Assembly (NCBI GenBank): GCA_965223835.1
Contig: CBDCXQ010000001.1
Coordinates: 2,108,001-2,172,000 of the forward strand
Source of the DNA: CAVYXZ01 sp965223835
GTDB lineage: Bacteria > Chloroflexota > Anaerolineae > Aggregatilineales > Phototrophicaceae
Direction of reading: 5' to 3'
Length of the DNA stretch: 64,000 nt
Shown: positions 46,596 through 54,795 of the stretch, one piece after another
Layout: every line of letters begins with the position of its first letter
Numbering within the stretch: position 1 is the stretch's first letter
The notes under the pieces: model-generated
What the model saw: the letters and a program-made list of their open reading frames with translations, nothing else
Told to the model about the DNA's origin: nothing
Databases searched by the model: none
Position numbers and translations under genes: made by a program

Positions 46596-48038
46596 ATGCC
46601 AATGGTGGCTGCCATTTCGCTAGTATTCTCACCGATGATTTACTTCACGGGGCGTTGGTTGGCGGCCACTGCGCGAGCGATCACACTGCTGGCATTGAGC
46701 GTTCTGTGGATGGTTTTGGCGCTGACCTTACACGGCCTGAATGAGACTCACACATTGTACAGCGTACAGGGGGGGATTGCAGTCAATTTCGATGGCTTGA
46801 GCTTGCTGGTGACGGCAACGATTTTGACTCTGAGTACCCTGGTGGCGATTTATTCTGGCCCAGATATTCGGGGTCGGGTGGGCGAAGAAAAATACTATGC
46901 GCTGCTGCTGCTGTTGACCGGGGCTGTGATCGGTCTGGTCAATGCGGGGGATCTGTTCAATCTGTGGGTCTGGTTTGAGTTGACAGCCATCGCATCTTAT
47001 TTGCTGGTGGCGTTTTACCAGGAGCGTGCTGGTACCCTCGCTGCTTGCGCCAAATATTTGATTCAGACTGCTACCGGGTCAATTCTGGTGCTTTTTGGTA
47101 TCGCGCTGGTGTTTGCTCAAACTGGCACACTCGAATTGAATCAACTTCAGATCGCCCGCTCCCCCTTGACAGTCGTGGCCGGGGTGCTGTTCGTGTTTGG
47201 TTTTGGTGTGAAAATTGCGCTGGTGCCGGTTCATACCTGGTTGCCGGATGCCTATGCCCATGCGCCGGGTGGTATCAGTGCGTTGTTCTCCGGGATTGTA
47301 ACGATCAGTGGACTGGTCGCGCTCTTGCGGGTGTTAGCAACATTGGATGGGATGACACTCGAATGGGGTGCGGTTTTACTGGGCTTTGGCACCCTTAATA
47401 TTGTGCTGGGTAATTTGTTGGCGCTGCGCCAGGAAACAGTGAAGCGCATTTTCGCCTATTCCAGCATCAGCCACATTGGTTTCATACTCCTGGCGGTGGG
47501 CATTGGATTCTATGCCGGTGAGCCGGTTGGGTTCCAGGGAGCGATGTTGCATCTGATTGTACACGCGTTGATGAAAGCCCTGGCGTTTATTGCAGTGGGT
47601 GCAATCAGTTATAGCTACTTTCAGGTGGATTCAACGCTCCGAGTTAGCGATCTGGTTGGCGTTGCCCACAGTGTACCGCTGCTGGCGGTGGCACTGGTGG
47701 TCGCCTGTCTGAGTCTGGCGGGTGTGCCACCCCTGGCCGGGTTTATGTCTAAGTGGTTGATCTTTGATGCCGTGCTGAGGGCCGGGGGCGCGACGATGCT
47801 GGCACTGGTAGGTTTTGCGGCGCTCAACAGTGTGTTCTCGCTTGCATACTATTTTCCGATTATTAATGCTTTATTCCGAGGCGTACCGGCAGTGCCACCG
47901 CGCCCTTTGCCTATCGCTATGAGAATACCAGTCATATTCCTAACTGCGGCGGTAATCGGGTTGGGAGTCTATCCGACTGCGTTAGATGGGCTGGTGAATC
48001 CAGCATCCCAGGTGTTAATGAATTTGTTTGGGGGTTAA
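46596..48038 (+). CDS. group 4 hydrogenase antiporter-like subunit (NuoN/MrpD type)
   Basis: 480 residues, about 14 membrane helices. Family marks: Glu in WVWFELTAIASYLL (helix 5), Lys in VKIALVPVHTWLPDAYAHAPG (helix 7 and following loop), Lys in HALMKALAFIAVG (helix 8). It would move H+ or Na+ when electrons pass through the hydrogenase. It is the only large antiporter-like subunit in the operon, as in Ech-type enzymes, whereas complex I has three. GGAGGG lies upstream. Confidence 0.9.
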   Translation: MPMVAAISLVFSPMIYFTGRWLAATARAITLLALSVLWMVLALTLHGLNETHTLYSVQGGIAVNFDGLSLLVTATILTLSTLVAIYSGPDIRGRVGEEKYYALLLLLTGAVIGLVNAGDLFNLWVWFELTAIASYLLVAFYQERAGTLAACAKYLIQTATGSILVLFGIALVFAQTGTLELNQLQIARSPLTVVAGVLFVFGFGVKIALVPVHTWLPDAYAHAPGGISALFSGIVTISGLVALLRVLATLDGMTLEWGAVLLGFGTLNIVLGNLLALRQETVKRIFAYSSISHIGFILLAVGIGFYAGEPVGFQGAMLHLIVHALMKALAFIAVGAISYSYFQVDSTLRVSDLVGVAHSVPLLAVALVVACLSLAGVPPLAGFMSKWLIFDAVLRAGGATMLALVGFAALNSVFSLAYYFPIINALFRGVPAVPPRPLPIAMRIPVIFLTAAVIGLGVYPTALDGLVNPASQVLMNLFGG

Positions 48039-48043
48039 GCTTG

Positions 48044-48355
48044 ATGGAAACCTTGTTCTCCCCACTGGTTGGTTTTCTGCTCTACGTGCTCCTGGTCAGT
48101 ATCCTATCGGGCGTGGGGCGGTTGTTGGCCGGACCGGCTCATGCCAACGCAGTGAAATCTAGCACTTATGCCAGCGGCGAGGAATCCTTATCGGTTGAGT
48201 CTGCACCTGGTTACCGTCCATTTTTTAAGGTGGCGTTGTTTTTTGCTATTTTGCATCTGGGGGTGATCGTACTGGCAAGCGGCAGGGCGTCAATGGGAAC
48301 GGCACTCTATCTGGTGGGGTTGATGGTTGCACTGGTGGCCCTGATTCTGGGTTAA
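48044..48355 (+). CDS. group 4 hydrogenase membrane subunit, NuoA-like
   Basis: 103 residues, three membrane helices. A YASGEE stretch in the first loop matches the YECGEE loop of NuoA. NuoA-like subunits lie near the quinone/ion coupling zone in complex I and are absent from six-subunit Ech enzymes. ATG at 48044 used; a TTG one codon earlier is possible. Confidence 0.75.
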   Translation: METLFSPLVGFLLYVLLVSILSGVGRLLAGPAHANAVKSSTYASGEESLSVESAPGYRPFFKVALFFAILHLGVIVLASGRASMGTALYLVGLMVALVALILG

Positions 48356-48364
48356 GGAGATGTG

Positions 48365-48838
48365 ATGACTTCGCTTCTCAGGAATGAACGCTGGCAGAAG
48401 ACGTTGAATCAAATCAAATTATGGGCACGCCTAAATTCCCCCTGGTTGATTCACTTCAACAGTGGCTCTTGCAACGGCTGCGATATTGAGATTCTGGCAA
48501 CGCTCACCCCGCATTATGATGTGGAACGTTTCGGTGTCAGGTTGCAGGGTAGTCCGCGCCACGCCGATATTCTTATTTGTACCGGCCCAGTAACACGCCA
48601 GGCGCGTGATCGTCTATTGCGCGTGTATGAGCAGATGCCCGATCCTAAATTTGTAATTGCAGTCGGATCGTGTGCGATCTCTGGCGGCGTATTTGCTGGT
48701 TGTTACAACGTGGTCGGCCATATTGACGCGGTGATCCCGGTGGATGTGTATGTGCCAGGGTGTCCGCCGCGACCTGAAGCCATTATTGACGGTGTCGTTA
48801 AGCTGTTGGGGAAAATACAGCAAGAGGCCAATGTATGA
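48365..48838 (+). CDS. group 4 [NiFe] hydrogenase small subunit (NuoB/EchC-like)
   Basis: 157 residues. Holds the proximal [4Fe-4S] cluster: SCNGCDIE (two Cys), GSCAISGG and VPGCPPRPE. Cys spacing CxxC rather than the tandem CC of NuoB marks a hydrogenase. AAGGAGA precedes ATG 48365. Electrons pass from the Fe-S ferredoxin subunit through here to the Ni-Fe site. Confidence 0.9.
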   Translation: MTSLLRNERWQKTLNQIKLWARLNSPWLIHFNSGSCNGCDIEILATLTPHYDVERFGVRLQGSPRHADILICTGPVTRQARDRLLRVYEQMPDPKFVIAVGSCAISGGVFAGCYNVVGHIDAVIPVDVYVPGCPPRPEAIIDGVVKLLGKIQQEANV

Positions 48839-49272
48839 ACGTGCTGGAACAGATACAGGCACAGCTTGGTCGATGGGTTCAGGATTGGCATGAGCCGGAA
48901 AACAATCGGCTTGATGCCCGGATCGCCGCTATCAACTTGCTACCGGCAGTCAAGGTACTGGAAGATTGTGAATGGGGCTATCTGGTGGCGATCACCGGGC
49001 TTGATGTTGGCCTAGACACCGCTGAAATGGAAGTGTTGTATCACTTCTGTCAGGGTCCGATGGTGTTGACATTACGGGTTGTGATTCCGCGTGAAAGAGC
49101 CGCAATCGCCAGTATTTGTAACGTTGTGCCGTATGCCAGTGTTTTTGAACGCGAACTGGCAGAAATGTTCGGTATTGAGGTTTACGGTACGCCTGACCCG
49201 TCGCGGTTGTTTCTGCCGGATGATTGGCCGGAAGGCGTGTATCCGCTGCGTAAAGACGCGGCATTGGATTGA
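48835..49272 (+). CDS. group 4 hydrogenase NuoC-like (30 kDa) subunit
   Basis: 145 residues, soluble. ASVFERELAEMFGIEVYGTPDPSRLFLPDDWP-type sequence is the NuoC signature (ERE, MFGI, RLFLPDDW). It pins the small and large subunits together. Overlaps the small subunit gene by four bases. Confidence 0.9.
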   Translation: MNVLEQIQAQLGRWVQDWHEPENNRLDARIAAINLLPAVKVLEDCEWGYLVAITGLDVGLDTAEMEVLYHFCQGPMVLTLRVVIPRERAAIASICNVVPYASVFERELAEMFGIEVYGTPDPSRLFLPDDWPEGVYPLRKDAALD

Positions 49273-49280
49273 GGCAAATC

Positions 49281-50459
49281 ATGCCTGAAGAACGTTTTAC
49301 GATACCGATTGGTCCGCAGCATCCAGCCCTCAAAGAGCCAGGACATTTTTCATTCACGGTAGATGGGGAGGTGGTCACAGGCGCGTCGGTGCGGTTGGGT
49401 TATGCGCATCGGGGTATTGAAAAGGCGGTGGAAAACCGCAACTGGGTCCAAAATCTCTATTTGCTCGAACGAATCTGTGGCATTTGTTCACACATCCATG
49501 CCACCGCCTATTGCCTTGGCGTTGAGCAGTTGGCGGGCGTGACGGTGCCGCCGCGCGCCCAGGCGATTCGTGTACTGGTGGCCGAACTGGAGCGCATCCA
49601 CAGTCATCTGTTGTGGTTAGGTGTCGCAGCCCATCAAGCCGGTTTCGATACTTTGTTTATGTACTCGTGGCGCGACCGCGAGACGGTCATGGCGATACTG
49701 GAACAACTTTCTGGCAATCGAGTCAATTACTCCGCCAACAGCCTCGGTGGCGTGAAGTTCGATGTCAATGAATCGTTGGTGGAAGCGATACTGAAAGGGC
49801 TGGATTTTTTGGAGGAACGGACCCTGCATTATTTGAATGTTGTGTGGGGAGATCAGTTGTTCTTGCAGCGAACACGCGGCATCGGCGTGATGACGCAAAC
49901 TCAGGCGGAACGATTAGGTGTTACCGGCCCAACAGCCAGAGCATCTGGGGTGCGCGTTGATTTGCGGGTTGATGCGCCTTATGCGGCCTATCGTGAATAT
50001 CCAGTGCAGGTGATAGTCGAAAACGCCGGTGACCTTGAGGCACGCTTTATCGTCCGGCTTAACGAACTACTTGAAACTTATCGAATCATCCGCGTATTGT
50101 TGAACGACCTGCCGGAAGGCGATCTCAAGACTCGAATGCCTCGTCGTATTAAAGCTGGCGAGACCATTAGCCGGGTGGAGGCACCGCGCGGCGAACTATT
50201 TTACTTTATCAAGAGCGATGGTTCTGACCAGCCAACACGCATCAAAGTTTGCACACCAACCTTACGGAATATGGCTTCGGTAACACAACTGGCGGTGGGC
50301 CTCCAACTGGCCGATATGCCCATGCTGCTGACGGGCATTGACCCCTGTTTTTCCTGCAATGACCGCCTGACAATGCTGCGCAACAGCGGCGAGGCAGCAG
50401 TGTGGACCTGGGAGAAACTGCGTCAGTACGGTATCAACTTTTACCGAAAGGGCAGGTGA
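49281..50459 (+). CDS. group 4 [NiFe] hydrogenase large (catalytic) subunit, NuoD-like
   Basis: 392 residues. Ni-binding pairs are both present: RICGICSH (Cys66, Cys69) and DPCFSC (Cys356, Cys359), so it is a true hydrogenase and not NuoD of complex I. After NDR (Arg362) there is a 30-residue tail; HycE-type subunits are cut after this Arg once Ni is in, and an HycI-type protease gene follows two genes later. ATG 49281 with GAGG six bases upstream is preferred to TTG 49269. The reaction is H+/H2 with ferredoxin, coupled to ion pumping. Confidence 0.93.
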   Translation: MPEERFTIPIGPQHPALKEPGHFSFTVDGEVVTGASVRLGYAHRGIEKAVENRNWVQNLYLLERICGICSHIHATAYCLGVEQLAGVTVPPRAQAIRVLVAELERIHSHLLWLGVAAHQAGFDTLFMYSWRDRETVMAILEQLSGNRVNYSANSLGGVKFDVNESLVEAILKGLDFLEERTLHYLNVVWGDQLFLQRTRGIGVMTQTQAERLGVTGPTARASGVRVDLRVDAPYAAYREYPVQVIVENAGDLEARFIVRLNELLETYRIIRVLLNDLPEGDLKTRMPRRIKAGETISRVEAPRGELFYFIKSDGSDQPTRIKVCTPTLRNMASVTQLAVGLQLADMPMLLTGIDPCFSCNDRLTMLRNSGEAAVWTWEKLRQYGINFYRKGR

Positions 50460-50460
50460 G

Positions 50461-51372
50461 ATGGTAGGCCAATTATTCGCACTGCTTATTTTCCCGGCGG
50501 GGCTGTTTGTCCTGGGCAATGGCCTGGTTTATCACTGGATTGATCGCAAGCTGGTGGCGCGTTTACAAAATCGGGCGGGTCCGCGCTGGTTTCAGCCACT
50601 GGCCGACATCGTTAAGTTGCTGGCGAATGAAGAAGTGATCCCAACCGGTGTTGATGCACGCATGTTTGCTATCTTGCCTGTGGTGGCCCTGACCGGGGCG
50701 TTGACTGCCATGCTTTACCTGCCCATCGCCGGATTACCACCACTGTATAATTTTCCTGGTGACTTGATTGTTGTGGTCTATTTGCTCAGTCTGCTGACGT
50801 TATGTACCGGTTTAGCGGGTGCCATTTCCAAAGATCGGTTCTCCGTTATCGGCGCAACGCGGGCGTTGACCCAATTGTTTTCGTATGAAGCACCGTTCCT
50901 GCTGGCACTGCTCGGACCGGCTTTCGTGGCCGGAAGTTGGCAGATCAACGAAATTATCGCGCATGCCGATGGTCGCTGGCTCCTCTTTTCGCAGCCGATT
51001 GGATTTATGATTGCCCTTATCGGGCTAATGGGCAAGCTGGAAATTGCGCCGTTTGATGCGCCTGAAGCTGAAACTGAGATCGTGGCCGGTTCATTAACTG
51101 AATACAGCGGTCGCGGCCTCGCATTGTTTCTGTTGGGCCGCGAGGTTGAATTGGTTGGCGGTCTGACACTCATCGCGGCATTTTACCTGGGCGGCGTTAA
51201 CAATCCACTTGAATATCTCGTTAAAACATTGGTGTTGCTGCTCGGTGTTGCCAGTATTCAAACGTTGATGACTCGCTTGCGCATTGACCAGACAGTTGGT
51301 CTGTGGTGGCGCTATGGGGCGCTGCTGGTGCTGGCACAGTGGCTGGTGTTAATGTTGGGGGGCAGCATATGA
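50461..51372 (+). CDS. group 4 hydrogenase membrane subunit, NuoH-like
   Basis: 303 residues, about eight membrane helices. LVARLQNRAGPRWFQPLADIVKLL and KLEIAPFDAPEAETEIVAG are the NuoH/EchB signatures with the charged loop that docks to the large subunit. It joins the hydrophilic arm to the ion pump. Confidence 0.93.
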   Translation: MVGQLFALLIFPAGLFVLGNGLVYHWIDRKLVARLQNRAGPRWFQPLADIVKLLANEEVIPTGVDARMFAILPVVALTGALTAMLYLPIAGLPPLYNFPGDLIVVVYLLSLLTLCTGLAGAISKDRFSVIGATRALTQLFSYEAPFLLALLGPAFVAGSWQINEIIAHADGRWLLFSQPIGFMIALIGLMGKLEIAPFDAPEAETEIVAGSLTEYSGRGLALFLLGREVELVGGLTLIAAFYLGGVNNPLEYLVKTLVLLLGVASIQTLMTRLRIDQTVGLWWRYGALLVLAQWLVLMLGGSI

Positions 51373-51788
51373 AAACCCGGACGATGTTGCTGGACATGCT
51401 GAAATCATTGTTCCGCAAACCAATCACTGAATTGTACCCGGCACAGCGCCCGCCGACACCCGAACGATTGCGGGGTAAATTGCAATGGAACCCGGATAAA
51501 TGCACGGGCTGCTGTCTGTGTGTCAAAGACTGCCCGTGCAATGCGATTGAACTCATCACGCTTGACAAAGCCAACAAGCAATTCGTCATGCGCTATGACG
51601 CCGGTCGTTGTACGTATTGTGCGCAATGTATGCAAAACTGCCGCTTTAACTGCCTGGAGATGTCCAGTGAGGACTGGGAGTTGGCGGCGACAGAAAAAAT
51701 GCCGTTCTCCATTTACTATGGGCGGGAAGAAGATGTCCGAACTCTCATGGACCATTTCACTGGAACAGACGATCAGGTCAACGAATAA
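51369..51788 (+). CDS. group 4 hydrogenase 2x[4Fe-4S] ferredoxin subunit (NuoI/EchF-like)
   Basis: 139 residues. Two cluster motifs: CTGCCLCVKDCPC and CTYCAQCMQNCRFNC. It takes electrons from (or gives them to) soluble ferredoxin. ATG 51369 overlaps the previous TGA. Confidence 0.92.
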   Translation: MKTRTMLLDMLKSLFRKPITELYPAQRPPTPERLRGKLQWNPDKCTGCCLCVKDCPCNAIELITLDKANKQFVMRYDAGRCTYCAQCMQNCRFNCLEMSSEDWELAATEKMPFSIYYGREEDVRTLMDHFTGTDDQVNE

Positions 51789-52257
51789 ACCACCGCCGCG
51801 TATCGCCATTGTCGGCATGGGGCATGAACTGCGTGGTGATGATGCCGTTGGCGTCATGGTCGCTCGTCGGCTGCAAGCGCTGTCCAACAGCAATTGGTTA
51901 GTGCTTGATGCTGGCCCCGCGCCCGAAAACTTCTCAAGCAAGTTGTGCGAATTTTCTCCCGATATTTTGCTATTGGTGGATGCAGTCCAGATGGATGCGT
52001 TGCCAGGATCAATTCGCCTGCTTGCTGTCGATGACACTGAAATATACAGTGTCGCAACCCATGCGTTGTCACCTCATCTGTGGATCACTTATCTGCAAAT
52101 TGAACTCAACTGTGTGATCAAGCTATTGGGCATTCAGGTGGGGCAGTGTAGTCTTGGCACTTTACTATCCTCCCCTGTCTCAATGAGCGCCGAACGGATT
52201 GTTCAGGTGATTGAACAGTTGGTTCGGACCAACACTGAAGGTGTCCAAATATGCTAG
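51733..52257 (+). CDS. hycI: HycI-type hydrogenase maturation endopeptidase
   Basis: 174 residues; ATG 51733 lies inside the end of the ferredoxin-subunit gene (56-base overlap) with a GGCGGGAAGAAG purine-rich ribosome site. Motifs: GMGHELRGDDAVGV (Ni/substrate Asp), DAGPAPENF (the APEN region typical of HycI) and THALSPH. It should remove the C-terminal tail of the group 4 large subunit after NDR. A more downstream start cannot be excluded but would cut into the fold. Confidence 0.85.
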   Translation: MSELSWTISLEQTIRSTNKPPPRIAIVGMGHELRGDDAVGVMVARRLQALSNSNWLVLDAGPAPENFSSKLCEFSPDILLLVDAVQMDALPGSIRLLAVDDTEIYSVATHALSPHLWITYLQIELNCVIKLLGIQVGQCSLGTLLSSPVSMSAERIVQVIEQLVRTNTEGVQIC

Positions 52258-52263
52258 AAATCG

Positions 52264-52283
52264 ATTGTGATTTTTATCACAAT
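52264..52283. promoter_or_regulatory. CRP/FNR-family operator palindrome upstream of the 3b hydrogenase operon
   Basis: ATTGTGA-N6-TCACAAT, seven-base perfect arms containing the textbook TGTGA-N6-TCACA pattern, 70-89 bases before the ATG of the first 3b gene. Position fits activation. A half-site TGTGA appears again near 52320. The regulator protein that binds it is not obvious in the window. Confidence 0.65.
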
Positions 52284-52352
52284 TAAAACTGAGTTTCGGC
52301 ATATAGACTGATTTGCAGATTGTGACACCATAGGGCCAGAGGGAGAGTGCCT

Positions 52353-53492
52353 ATGACTAATGAACAGGCTTTTATCTTAGACCGCTCACATTTTCAGCTT
52401 TTGCTTGACGCGCTGTTAGATCTCGGCTACCAGGTGATTGGTCCAACGGTACGCGATGAAACGATAATCTATGATGAAATCTCATCCGACGTTGAGTTGC
52501 CAATTGGTTGGATGGACGAGCAGGATGGCGGCTTTTATCGCTTGTCCAGACGCAGTGACCAGGCGCTTTTTGGCTACACGGTTAGCCCGCAATCATGGAA
52601 ACGTTTTCTGCACCCACCAGAAGTGAGCCTCTGGCACGCTCGACGTCACAATGGTGGGTTTCATGTCATACCTGATGACGGCGAAGCAACGCCGCAATAT
52701 GCCTTCGTTGGTGTTCGGGCCTGTGAACTGCAGGCGATTGCTATTCAAGATCGGGTTTTTTTGCAGGGGGCCTATGTTGACCCAATCTACCAAAAACGGC
52801 GCGCCGGTGTGTTTATTGTGGCGGTCAACTGTGGTCAAGCCGCCAGGACCTGCTTCTGTACGTCATTAGGTACGGGGCCGTGCCATGACTCGGGATATGA
52901 TCTGGCACTGACCGAAGTGATTGACAATGATGTCCATCATTTTCTGGTTGAACCCGGCACTGAACGCGGAGTTGAGGTCTTGAACCGGTTGCCGCTTCGT
53001 GATGCCACCGCAGATGAGGTTGCTCAGGCGCAGCAAATCGTTGCAGATACTGCTACCCAGATGGGTCGTAGTCTGGACACGGAAAACCTCAAGGAAACGC
53101 TCTATGCCAGCAGTGAAGACAACCACTGGCAGACCGTTGCCCAGCGTTGTCTGGCCTGTGGCAATTGTACGATGGTATGCCCCACTTGCTTTTGCACAAC
53201 TGTTGAAGATGTGACTGATCTCAGTGGCGACAATGCTGAACGCCGCCGTGTCTGGGATTCCTGCTTCACAATGGATTTCTCATATATACACGGCGGCAGT
53301 GTGCGTTATTCACCGGAGTCACGCTATCGGCAGTGGATGACGCACAAGTTGGCTTCCTGGAATGACCAGTTTGGCGTGTCGGGTTGTGTCGGCTGCGGGC
53401 GGTGCATTTCGTGGTGTCCGGTTGGGATCGACATCACGGCAGAAGCGAAGGTGCTTCAGCAAAAACGGAAGCAGAAAGCAGGAGAGTCATGA
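52353..53492 (+). CDS. hydB: group 3b (sulfhydrogenase) beta subunit, dicluster ferredoxin-like
   Basis: 379 residues; ATG 52353 with AGGGAG upstream. Two C-terminal [4Fe-4S] motifs: CLACGNCTMVCPTCFC and CVGCGRCISWCP, and a Cys pattern near 140-165 (NCGQAARTCFC). Same family as anaerobic sulfite reductase subunit A. Passes electrons between the flavin subunit and the hydrogenase dimer. First gene of the operon behind the CRP-like site. Confidence 0.9.
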   Translation: MTNEQAFILDRSHFQLLLDALLDLGYQVIGPTVRDETIIYDEISSDVELPIGWMDEQDGGFYRLSRRSDQALFGYTVSPQSWKRFLHPPEVSLWHARRHNGGFHVIPDDGEATPQYAFVGVRACELQAIAIQDRVFLQGAYVDPIYQKRRAGVFIVAVNCGQAARTCFCTSLGTGPCHDSGYDLALTEVIDNDVHHFLVEPGTERGVEVLNRLPLRDATADEVAQAQQIVADTATQMGRSLDTENLKETLYASSEDNHWQTVAQRCLACGNCTMVCPTCFCTTVEDVTDLSGDNAERRRVWDSCFTMDFSYIHGGSVRYSPESRYRQWMTHKLASWNDQFGVSGCVGCGRCISWCPVGIDITAEAKVLQQKRKQKAGES

Positions 53493-53941
53493 TAACAATT
53501 CAGGAAATTATAGGCGGACATCAATTCTTTAGCGATATGCCGCCAACATATCTGGAGTTAATTGCGGGTTGTGCTTCCAACGTGATCTTTAATGCGGGTG
53601 ATTACGTTCTGCGGCAAGGTGAGAACGCCGATTATTTTTATATCGTGCGGCATGGGGCAGTTGCAATTGAAGCGCACGATCATCGTAAAGGTCCGATGAA
53701 TGTGGAAACAGTCGTTGAAAACGAAGTTCTGGGGTGGTCCTGGCTGTTCCCGCCGTATCGCTGGCACTATGATGCTCGGGCAATGACCCTGGTCCGCGCC
53801 ACTGCCTTTGACGGTAAATGCCTGCGCGACAAATGCGAGGCCGATCACAGCCTGGGTTATGAACTGATGAAGCGATTTGCGGTCATTATGATGGATCGGT
53901 TACAAGCGACCAGATTACAGGTGATGGATATCTATGGTTGA
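53489..53941 (+). CDS. cyclic-nucleotide-binding-fold protein inside the hydrogenase operon
   Basis: 150 residues with a Crp/cNMP beta-roll only (YVLRQGENADYFYIVRHGAVAI), and no helix-turn-helix. The phosphate-binding cassette is unusual (LGWSWLFPPYRWHYDARA), so it may not bind cAMP. Overlaps hydB by ATGA and hydG by eight bases, so it is made with the enzyme. Similar proteins sit in group 3b operons of other bacteria; a regulatory or assembly subunit is the likely role, but unproven. Confidence 0.85.
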   Translation: MITIQEIIGGHQFFSDMPPTYLELIAGCASNVIFNAGDYVLRQGENADYFYIVRHGAVAIEAHDHRKGPMNVETVVENEVLGWSWLFPPYRWHYDARAMTLVRATAFDGKCLRDKCEADHSLGYELMKRFAVIMMDRLQATRLQVMDIYG

Positions 53942-54794
53942 GACAATCATCGACACCCAAATCCAACAAATGGACCCGATGCTGCCCAACGCTTACCGCA
54001 TTGAGCGTGTGATCAAGGAGTCCTACGATACGTTTACGGTTGAACTCACACCGGAGAACGAATACGGGCAGTTTGCTTTTGGTCCTGGGCAGTTCAACAT
54101 GCTCTATATTTTCGGCGTGGGGGAGATCCCGATTTCGATCAGTGGTGATCCTGACCGACCGCAGCCACTGGTGCATACGACCCGCGCCGTCGGTACGGTT
54201 ACCAACGCGATGAGCCGTCTCCGGGTAGGCGATTCACTGGGATTGCGGGGACCCTATGGCACCACCTGGCCGGTCAAAGCGGCTCGAGGCCAGGATGTTG
54301 TGCTCATCGCTGGCGGTATTGGTCTGGCCCCGCTGCGGCCTGCGCTCTATCAAATTCTGAGTCACCGTGAAGCGTATGGCAAGATTGTGTTGCTGTATGG
54401 AACGCGCAGCCCGGAAGATATTTTGTTCCGCAAAGAACTGGAATCGTGGCGCTCACGCTTTGACCTTGAAGTCTTTGTCACGGTGGATTATGCCGACAGT
54501 AACTGGCATGGCAATGTGGGATTTGTGACCAAACTGATTGCCGGTGCGCCGTTCGACCCATCGCATACCACCGCGATGATTTGCGGGCCAGAAGTGATGA
54601 TGCGCTTTGCAGCGATTGAAATGCACAAACGGGGCCTGAGCAACGAGCACATTTTTCTCTCAATGGAGCGGAATATGAAGTGCGCGATCGGTTTCTGTGG
54701 ACACTGCCAGTTCGGGCCGTTGTTTATTTGTCATGACGGTCCGGTTTTTGCCTATTCGCAGATTCAAAGCTGGCTTAACCGGTGGGAGGTGTGA
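53934..54794 (+). CDS. hydG: group 3b hydrogenase gamma subunit, FAD/NAD(P)-binding
   Basis: 286 residues of the ferredoxin-NADP reductase fold: flavin domain (GPGQFNMLY, RAVGTVTNAM), NAD(P) domain (IAGGIGLAPLRP, LYGTRSPEDILF, CGPEVMM) and a C-terminal 2Fe-2S site (CAIGFCGHC...C). It exchanges hydride with NAD(P)H. Confidence 0.93.
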   Translation: MVETIIDTQIQQMDPMLPNAYRIERVIKESYDTFTVELTPENEYGQFAFGPGQFNMLYIFGVGEIPISISGDPDRPQPLVHTTRAVGTVTNAMSRLRVGDSLGLRGPYGTTWPVKAARGQDVVLIAGGIGLAPLRPALYQILSHREAYGKIVLLYGTRSPEDILFRKELESWRSRFDLEVFVTVDYADSNWHGNVGFVTKLIAGAPFDPSHTTAMICGPEVMMRFAAIEMHKRGLSNEHIFLSMERNMKCAIGFCGHCQFGPLFICHDGPVFAYSQIQSWLNRWEV

Positions 54795-54795
54795 C

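Noticed and set aside
49281..50459. NuoD of a respiratory complex I
   Set aside because: Both Ni-binding CxxC pairs are present, the small subunit has hydrogenase-type Cys spacing, and a maturation protease follows, so it is a hydrogenase.
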